Positions 59,701 through 64,000 of a stretch of DNA of 64,000 bases are shown here, piece by piece. A model generated the notes under the pieces. It saw only the letters and a list, made by a program, of their open reading frames with translations. It made no database searches and was not told the DNA's origin. The position numbers were made by a program, and so were the translations under genes. The stretch is from Thermoplasmata archaeon (GTDB taxonomy: Archaea; Thermoplasmatota; Thermoplasmata; Lutacidiplasmatales; UBA184): positions 1-64,000 of the forward strand of contig JAKASQ010000004.1 of the NCBI GenBank assembly GCA_021828195.1, read 5' to 3'. How positions within the stretch are numbered: the stretch's first letter is position 1; each line of letters begins with the position of its first letter.

Positions 59701-61337
59701 ATCAGGGTGTTGTTGGCGATCGCCGCAATGTCCGGAACGCCGCGACCTGCCCCGGCGAGCACGGCGTTGGCCGAAGTCGTCAACTGCCATGAGGGCTCGG
59801 GAAAGACCGTCGATATCCCGCCCGAGCTTCCCGCGGGGCCGCCATCGGTCGTGTCCGCCGCACTGATGTTCCATGCCACCTGGCTCGCGAGCTGGAGGCT
59901 CGGATTCAAGGAAACGGTCGTTCCGCCCACGGCCGTTACACCGAAGGTGTTGTACGCCATCGACGAGGGGAACTCCACGTTGGTCCCCGACCACTTGGAA
60001 CTCGCCGGATTGTCCGCCGCATCGCCGCTCGAAGCGAGCACCGAGATACCCCGGGCTTGCGCCTCCTCCAAGCTCCCCATCCACGTCGTGTCGTTCGTGT
60101 CGGACCCGCCCCAGGAGTTCGTGATCACATTGACGTTGGCGAGACCCGGTGTCTGGGTCGGGTTGAGGATGTAACTGAACGCCGCGTCGAGGTTGGCGAA
60201 TGAGGCCGTTGGTCCATAGACGTTGTAGATGGAGGCGCCGGGCGCGGTGCTCCCGACCATTTCGAGATCGAGCGTGTTCTCCCCGTTCGCCCCGGTAGCA
60301 TCGTAGCTTGCGCTCGCTCCCGGTGGGAGCGCACCGTTCAGCGGAACTCCATTGACGCTCGCGTGAGGCTCCCCCACCGGCAACGTCTCGTTGAAGAAGT
60401 CGTAGATGTCCGAGGGAACGTATGGGCCGACGGCGGCTCCGGAGGAATCCGTTCCCGCCCAGAGGATCGTCGCAACGACCGCGTTCGTGGGGTAGCCGGA
60501 GTCCTGGAAGAGCGAGAGTTCATCGTAGGCGACCTGGAAGTCCGGGGCGTATTCGTATTGGATTCCGTTGACCGTGGCCGGCGGGAGGTAGGTGGCCGTG
60601 GAGACCCGGGGGGCCGCCGGAGCCCCGGCCGGGTTCCGGACGACGGTTGCGGAGGAGTCGGTGTGGATGAGGAGAGAGGAATACGTGCTGAGACCCTCGA
60701 CGCTCAGGATGGCGGAAGCGAGCTCGCTCGGCAGCTCCGGACTCCCCGTCGGGGCGACGTAGGTCCGGCCGTCGAGCGCGAACCGTTCAAGGCTCGTATG
60801 GAAGATCTCCTGGATCTGGGTTGGGGAGGCCAGGAAGGTGAGGGTCAGCCGATCGGCTGAGGTCCTCAGGCCCGCAACTCCGAACGACTGGAAGTAGGCG
60901 TCCGCAGCGGCATAGGCGACCGCATTCCCGCCGTACGCGGCGTCGAACGCAGAGGCGGTTAGGTACTGGTGATACAGGGTGGAGGTCGGGTCCACCAGGG
61001 AATGGAGGAACTGGGTCAGTTGCGGCGAATGCTGGATGGGAAACGACACGAGGATAAGGAGCGAGGGGACCGACGGAGGTCCGACCGCAATCGCGCCCGG
61101 GAGGCCCAGCCCGGGCTCGGAGTCTCGGACGGAGGAGAGCTGCGACGAGCGCAGCGCGTCGACCGTCCAGGCGTCCGTCCCGAGCGAAGAAGGCGAGGCA
61201 CTCGGGAGGTGGGGCGGGGGCTGACCCGCGGGGCCGGCTACCACGAGGAGGGTGCTCGCGATCATGAGTGCGGTCACCGCGACCGTGCCGGACAGGCGGG
61301 GTAGTTTCGAGCGGTTCTCGGTCCAAGCGGCAGTCAC
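56730..61337 (-). CDS. S53 sedolisin/kumamolisin-type acid serine peptidase with seven beta repeats
   Basis: 1535 residues from GTG 61337, 8 bases after GGAGAG; signal helix about 15-38. The pro-kumamolisin domain spans about 85-235. The catalytic domain follows: GENTLDLEM carries the Glu-x3-Asp pair (near 375), NVITNSWGG supplies the oxyanion/Asp region, and GGTSIASPLTAG has the catalytic Ser (near 575). About 250 residues later come seven tandem beta repeats starting with patterns such as SVSFTETGLPTG (coding about 57040-58530). FLGFPGNTGY, a TM helix and RRRPGSG end it. It should work outside the cell at low pH, tethered to the membrane. Confidence 0.88.
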   Translation of the reverse strand: MTAAWTENRSKLPRLSGTVAVTALMIASTLLVVAGPAGQPPPHLPSASPSSLGTDAWTVDALRSSQLSSVRDSEPGLGLPGAIAVGPPSVPSLLILVSFPIQHSPQLTQFLHSLVDPTSTLYHQYLTASAFDAAYGGNAVAYAAADAYFQSFGVAGLRTSADRLTLTFLASPTQIQEIFHTSLERFALDGRTYVAPTGSPELPSELASAILSVEGLSTYSSLLIHTDSSATVVRNPAGAPAAPRVSTATYLPPATVNGIQYEYAPDFQVAYDELSLFQDSGYPTNAVVATILWAGTDSSGAAVGPYVPSDIYDFFNETLPVGEPHASVNGVPLNGALPPGASASYDATGANGENTLDLEMVGSTAPGASIYNVYGPTASFANLDAAFSYILNPTQTPGLANVNVITNSWGGSDTNDTTWMGSLEEAQARGISVLASSGDAADNPASSKWSGTNVEFPSSMAYNTFGVTAVGGTTVSLNPSLQLASQVAWNISAADTTDGGPAGSSGGISTVFPEPSWQLTTSANAVLAGAGRGVPDIAAIANNTLITINIDGYQYQAWNATFSVPGNFYPMGGTSIASPLTAGLIAEIDHVLAAHGNAALGFLNPQLYTLANAEFTAPSSTSTTGYIATGTYVSSLPTVPFVDVTVGGNYLYGAGFGYDLVTGWGSLDAYNYTMYFLSVPSAGVYGRLSGVEDYLSLSNLGVTSYSSGGGVNTQYNASIQQNFFLANSLGAPVYWIQNVIYITNTSRGWAMNDTGWVIYPFYGLYSSETLYEYNFPSGQYVSLPSNFDVKTVLQSPAGFNAQCVTFSVGSHTVTLPVPGASFIIGSLWYNYSWQGANYTNGPFPNNPVPGGLSPQFGLVAGPSGGVGEFARPTSGNLTARVLPYGSSKFVPAATRSFGENVDQTGEAAANLAWTQQSGPNWSLGIQPGSTTQGVLSYQPSAGATYSVSFTETGLPTGTFWSVTLNGATENTTTTTIVFVGLTNGSYAYTVGTVRGYTASPSAGSISVNGGDTSQPITFTPGATYAVTLTETGLPVGTLWSVTLGGSPESSVTSSIAFNEPNGPYAYSITPIPGYSTQYHGQVTVNGAPVSVSVQFTIVEYSVAFTETGLPSGTSWSVTLNGATQATTTPTLTFTEANGTIPYSIADIPGWHQSALPYTGSVTVDGTVVTEPTLAFGPATYAVTFLEAGLTSGISWSVTLNGVTGASTTTTLTFAEPNGTASYSIGDVSGWHQTTLPYAGSVTVAGAAVTEPTLEFAQLTYSVTFSQTGLPSGTSWSVTVNGATVASTTSSLAFAEPNGTYSYSIGAVPGWHQPSIPYAGSVTVNGSAIIYAVLAFSQFTSVVSFTESGLPTGTLWYVNVTGGPSYGSTTDVVTLAEPNGTFAYTASTGAMYNATSPGGTVRVAGVAVGESITFVGTFEITFNSPSGMPAGGSWTVYLNSTAGPVTVRTASTGSLTLRAPNGTYSYSIVVPGNPSLASQGTVAVQGSNVVANPSSATPSTFLGFPGNTGYYIVLAAVIVGLVLVAIWALRRRPGSG
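57040..58530 (-). repeat. seven tandem ~70-90-residue beta-repeat units within the S53 gene
   Basis: Each unit encodes [YV]xVxFTExGLPxGTxWxV, an NGA/NGG turn, a Thr/Ser-rich strand, xEPNGTxxYS and GSVTVxGxxV. At the DNA level, stretches like TTCAACGTCACCGACCA recur nearly unchanged here and in the gene at 50771-53584 (for example at about 51409 and 51649), pointing to recent duplication or gene conversion. Confidence 0.75.
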
Positions 61338-61673
61338 CGATACTCTCCTCTCGATCCGCGGCCCGTCTGTGCGGCTGATGGGTCCTAGAGGTTGGGTTCG
61401 ATATGAGCCCTCCGCTCGGCCTAGGCGCCCGGCCCACCGCAGGGCAGCTCGCGGAGGCCTCAAGGCCGTCCACCAGCGCCCTCGAGGCACGATAAAGGAC
61501 GATCCCACGGACCCGTGTCAGCCTTGCAAGCCCCTCGCAGCCTCATCCCAACGGGCGAACTTCGACCTCCCTGCTCGCGTGGGCCCCGGGAAGGCACGCT
61601 TTACGTCGGGCCCCGTGGATCCGTGCAATGATCACTCCCCAGACTCCAAATACTTTCGTTCGCTCGGTGGCTG
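61338..61673. other. divergent promoter region of the S53 and TM-protein genes
   Basis: 336 bases. A TCCAAATACTTTC patch at 61645-61657 is a likely + strand promoter 17-29 bases before GTG 61674. Nothing else recognised. Confidence 0.4.
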
Positions 61674-62231
61674 GTGCCCGACCTGGTCCTCCTTTCCCTC
61701 GCCGTAGCGGGGTTGGCGATCTCTCTCTTCGCGATCGTCCTACTCCTTTCGGCCTTTCGGCTCGTGGGCCGGTTCTTCTCGATCACGGCGGTCTACCTCC
61801 TCTTCGCGCTGACGTTCCTCGCGGCCACCCTCGGCGCTCTCTATTCGTGGCCCTACACCTTCGCGGCCCTCTTCGAGGCGGCCGCGCTCTTCCTCGTGTT
61901 CTACCAGAACTTCCGGCGCGAGTTCCTATCGTCGTCGACCGCCGGGATCGTGGGCGCCGTCCTCGCACCCGCCGAGGCGGTGGCCTCCGTGCTCTCGCTG
62001 TACTTCCTCGCCTACAGCGCCGTCGTCATCGTACGGGAGCGGCGGGAGACGCCCGATTCGCGCTACGTCTTCGCGGCGTTCCTTGTCCTCATCGCCTCCG
62101 TCCTGACCGCGCTCCTGTACGACCTCGGGGTCAACTCCCCCACCATGCAGATCTCCTACGGCCTTCTCGACATCGGCGTGGTCCTGTTCTTCGTGCCCCT
62201 CTTCCGCCTGCGCCATGCACACTCCCCATGA
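61674..62231 (+). CDS. multi-spanning membrane protein of unknown function
   Basis: 185 residues from GTG 61674. Six hydrophobic helices can be drawn (about 3-26, 33-54, 58-76, 88-112, 128-148, 158-176). Charged loops are short and there are no catalytic motifs. The stop overlaps the ATG of the winged-helix gene (ATGA), so it is probably a two-gene sensor/regulator unit. Confidence 0.72.
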   Translation: MPDLVLLSLAVAGLAISLFAIVLLLSAFRLVGRFFSITAVYLLFALTFLAATLGALYSWPYTFAALFEAAALFLVFYQNFRREFLSSSTAGIVGAVLAPAEAVASVLSLYFLAYSAVVIVRERRETPDSRYVFAAFLVLIASVLTALLYDLGVNSPTMQISYGLLDIGVVLFFVPLFRLRHAHSP

Positions 62232-62512
62232 GGACGTACCGGACCGAGATCGCGATCCTGCTCGAGATCCTTCGAGCGATGGATACCGACGAGCTGAGCC
62301 TCGCGAAGCTCTCCCGGCGGGTCAACGTGCCCTACCGTCGGCTCGAGGAGTACGTCGAGGAGCTCGGCCGGCGGAAACTAGCCGAAGCGGTGCCGGACGA
62401 CGAGGGCTCGGACCGGGCGACCCACTTCCGGGTCACGGACGAGGGCCGGAAGTTCATGACCGAGGCCCGGCAGTTCGAGTGGTTCCTCCACGCGTACGGG
62501 ATCCACCTCTGA
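62228..62512 (+). CDS. winged-helix transcription regulator, 94 aa
   Basis: MRTYRTEIAILLEILRAMDT starts a wHTH: helix 1, LAKLSRRVNVPYRRLEEYVEEL as helix-turn-helix, a wing with THFRVTDEGRKFM, and a C-terminal helix. Similar to small archaeal COG3432-type regulators. It is translationally coupled to the membrane protein upstream, which may control its activity. Confidence 0.8.
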   Translation: MRTYRTEIAILLEILRAMDTDELSLAKLSRRVNVPYRRLEEYVEELGRRKLAEAVPDDEGSDRATHFRVTDEGRKFMTEARQFEWFLHAYGIHL

Positions 62513-62921
62513 CCTCTTCCCACGGACCCGTAGGTCGACTTCAAGGTTCGATGGGTCTGGGTCTCACGATCCCCCGCGTACCTGGACGAGCACGTGCGCC
62601 GGGTCGTTAAGCTCGCGGTCCAGCCGGGAAGCGCAGGTGCGGGGGTCCGAGCTCGAGCAGGCGGCTCACGATCCTCCGGCCGCTCAAGCGACTGGCCATC
62701 AACCCATCTCACGATCCCGAACTAGCGAGCCAATCGGGTGGGAGCCCCGGGCTAGCCGAGAGGGCGGCAGTTGCGCCGAGAGGGACGATCCCCTGGCGAG
62801 GAACGGCACCCTGACACGCGTGGGACCATGATCGAAGCGAACGGGCCGAGCCGTTTCCCCCTTCTACGGGAGGAGTTGCCTATGGGCCGCGAGGTAGTGA
62901 AACGGGAAGAACGTTCACCTT
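62513..62921. other. intergenic region, no supported gene
   Basis: 409 bases. A 13-codon frame at 62883-62924 follows GGGAGGAG but is too short to call. Several short GC stems occur; none matches a known RNA. Confidence 0.35.
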
Positions 62922-62949
62922 AAGAAAGAAAAAAGGGAAGAGGAAAAGG
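62922..62949 (-). terminator. T-rich terminator of the surface-protein gene
   Basis: On the - strand, about 30 bases after the stop of the gene at 62979, a 28-base pyrimidine tract includes TTTTTT and several TTT/CTTT runs; archaeal RNA polymerase terminates at such U-rich tracts. Confidence 0.55.
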
Positions 62950-62978
62950 TTGGTCTCGGGCCCTCGCGGGGCACCTCC

Positions 62979-64000
62979 CTAGGGCGTCTTAGGCGCCTCG
63001 TACACCTTCGGCGGTTCCGCCGGGGGTCGCCGCTGGCCCACACGCGAGAGAAGCACGGCCGCCAGGGCGAGCGTGATGATGACCAGGACGATCACCACGT
63101 AGAGCAGCAGCGTCGCCGTGTTCAGGGCCGCCCCGTAGTTCGTCGTTGGGATCTGGCTGACGCTCGTCTGCAACGTTCCGAGCTCCGTCTGGATCGTCGC
63201 CACGCTACCGTTGATCGCCGTCACGGTTCCTGTGAGCGTCCCGAGATCCGTCTGGATCGTTGCAACACCGTTGCTGATCGAGGTCACCTTCACGCCAATC
63301 GCGGTCAGGTTGGCCGACATCGTTCCCACACTCGAGGTAAGCGTAGCGACATCACCGGCCACCGACGTCAACTTAGCTTCGATCGCGGCGAGGCTCACCT
63401 GGATCTGGCCCACATCGGTCGTCAGCGTCGCGATCCCGGTCTCGATCGTCACTACCTTCGCGTTCAACGCGGTGAGGTTCGTGTTGATCTGACCGACGGT
63501 CGTGCTCAGCACGATCACGTTGTTGGACACCGTCGTCACCGTCGCTCCGATGGCGGAGAGCGCCGCCGTCACGGTCCCGAGCGTTGTGCTCAGGGTGACG
63601 ATCCCGTTCTCGATGTTGGCGATCCCGGCCGCGTTGGCGGTAACGATCGCATTGATGTCGTTCAGCGAGACCGTCATGTTACCGAAGCCGCTCGTCAGCG
63701 ACGCGTAGGTCTTGTTGCCGAGCGCGTAGATGCCCGAGATCTTTGCGCCGAGGTTGGCGAGCGTGATGTTCACGTTCGCGCCCGAGAGCGTTGCGATCTG
63801 GACCATGTCCGCGTGGCTGATGCTCAGGACGAGCGCGCCCGAACCGCTCACCAGCGTGAGCGTTGCCGGATTACTGACGGATCCCACGACCGTCTGACCG
63901 ACCGAGCTCATCGACTCGGTCTCGATGGTCAGGGTGACGATGTATCCCGTCGCCGGCGTGAGTCCCGTTAGCGTCACGGTGACGCTACCCGCCGCCAGCG
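62979..64000 (-). CDS. coiled-coil surface stalk protein with C-terminal TM anchor, 5' truncated by window
   Basis: The frame is open to base 64000, so the N-terminus is outside; GTG 63977 is internal. Visible ~340 residues: an Ig-like end (TGLTPATGYIVTLTIETESM), then about 200 residues of regularly repeated V-x2-I/L patterns (VGQINTNLTALNAKV, IATLTTDVGQIQVSLAAIEA) predicting a long parallel coiled coil, with frequent Asn/Thr. A TM helix (LLLYVVIVLVIITLALAAVLL) and a short basic, Pro-rich tail end the protein. It resembles archaeal S-layer stalk or tetrabrachion-type proteins, but the function is unproven. Confidence 0.72.
   Translation of the reverse strand, partial: LAAGSVTVTLTGLTPATGYIVTLTIETESMSSVGQTVVGSVSNPATLTLVSGSGALVLSISHADMVQIATLSGANVNITLANLGAKISGIYALGNKTYASLTSGFGNMTVSLNDINAIVTANAAGIANIENGIVTLSTTLGTVTAALSAIGATVTTVSNNVIVLSTTVGQINTNLTALNAKVVTIETGIATLTTDVGQIQVSLAAIEAKLTSVAGDVATLTSSVGTMSANLTAIGVKVTSISNGVATIQTDLGTLTGTVTAINGSVATIQTELGTLQTSVSQIPTTNYGAALNTATLLLYVVIVLVIITLALAAVLLSRVGQRRPPAEPPKVYEAPKTP

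Noticed and set aside
62883-62924. 13-codon frame after a strong GGGAGGAG motif
   Set aside because: Too short to separate from chance and no conserved context.

Overview
GC-rich archaeal chromosome segment, most likely from an acidophilic, sulfur-oxidising member of the Thermoplasmatota. The archaeal signature is direct: aIF5A with a hypusination site, aIF2-alpha, Nop10, Nop5/fibrillarin, Trm56, eS27, eL42, eL15, stalk protein P1, uL10, uL1, GINS, and TATA boxes about 25-35 bases before start codons (many leaderless mRNAs). Thermopsin-family and S53 (sedolisin/kumamolisin-type) exopeptidases suggest an acidic habitat. The phylum is an inference; no rRNA is present.

Layout. 1-2409: 3' part of an ABC-type substrate-binding protein with a beta-repeat tail. 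2477-12285: tRNA-Glu with a T-arm insertion, then housekeeping genes (aIF5A, MscS channel, RHH regulator, cobalamin adenosyltransferase, YchF-type GTPase, mevalonate kinase, Trm56, HTH regulator, Nop10, aIF2-alpha, eS27, eL42). 12813-15860: etfBA and fixC. 15982-16880: zinc-ribbon protein and an Lrp/AsnC regulator.

16989-35331 is the centrepiece, an almost uninterrupted sulfur-oxidation island. It holds the sulfur-oxidising heterodisulfide-reductase-like set sHdrC1-B1-A-H-C2-B2, a lipoate-binding protein (LbpA1), a DsrE protein and a lipoate ligase on the + strand. Facing it on the - strand are tusA, dsrE2, a DUF1641-like gene, a second lbpA and a second lipoate ligase. Next come a - strand operon mrp-orf79-dsrE-dsrF-dsrH-orf123, then a DUF1059 gene, fixX, aprBA, a PPP-family phosphatase gene and sat. 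The inferred scheme: TusA/DsrE proteins carry sulfane sulfur to sHdr, whose lipoylated partner LbpA takes up electrons; sulfite is oxidised by AprAB to APS, and Sat converts APS plus PPi to sulfate and ATP. EtfBA, FixC and FixX on the flanks could move the electrons to quinone.

35419-49217: mostly information-processing genes (stalk operon P1-uL10-uL1, purF, nop5-flpA, a DRG GTPase, an orphan HerA/VirD4-like ATPase, PAC2, MidA-like methyltransferase, GINS, Toprim protein, eL15), with traces of IS200/IS605-type elements. 49490-64000: secreted and membrane proteins (a zinc-ribbon membrane protein, two thermopsin-like proteins, an S53 peptidase with seven tandem beta repeats, a multi-TM protein with a winged-helix regulator, and a coiled-coil surface protein cut by the window edge). 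No CRISPR array, rRNA or intact insertion sequence was seen.
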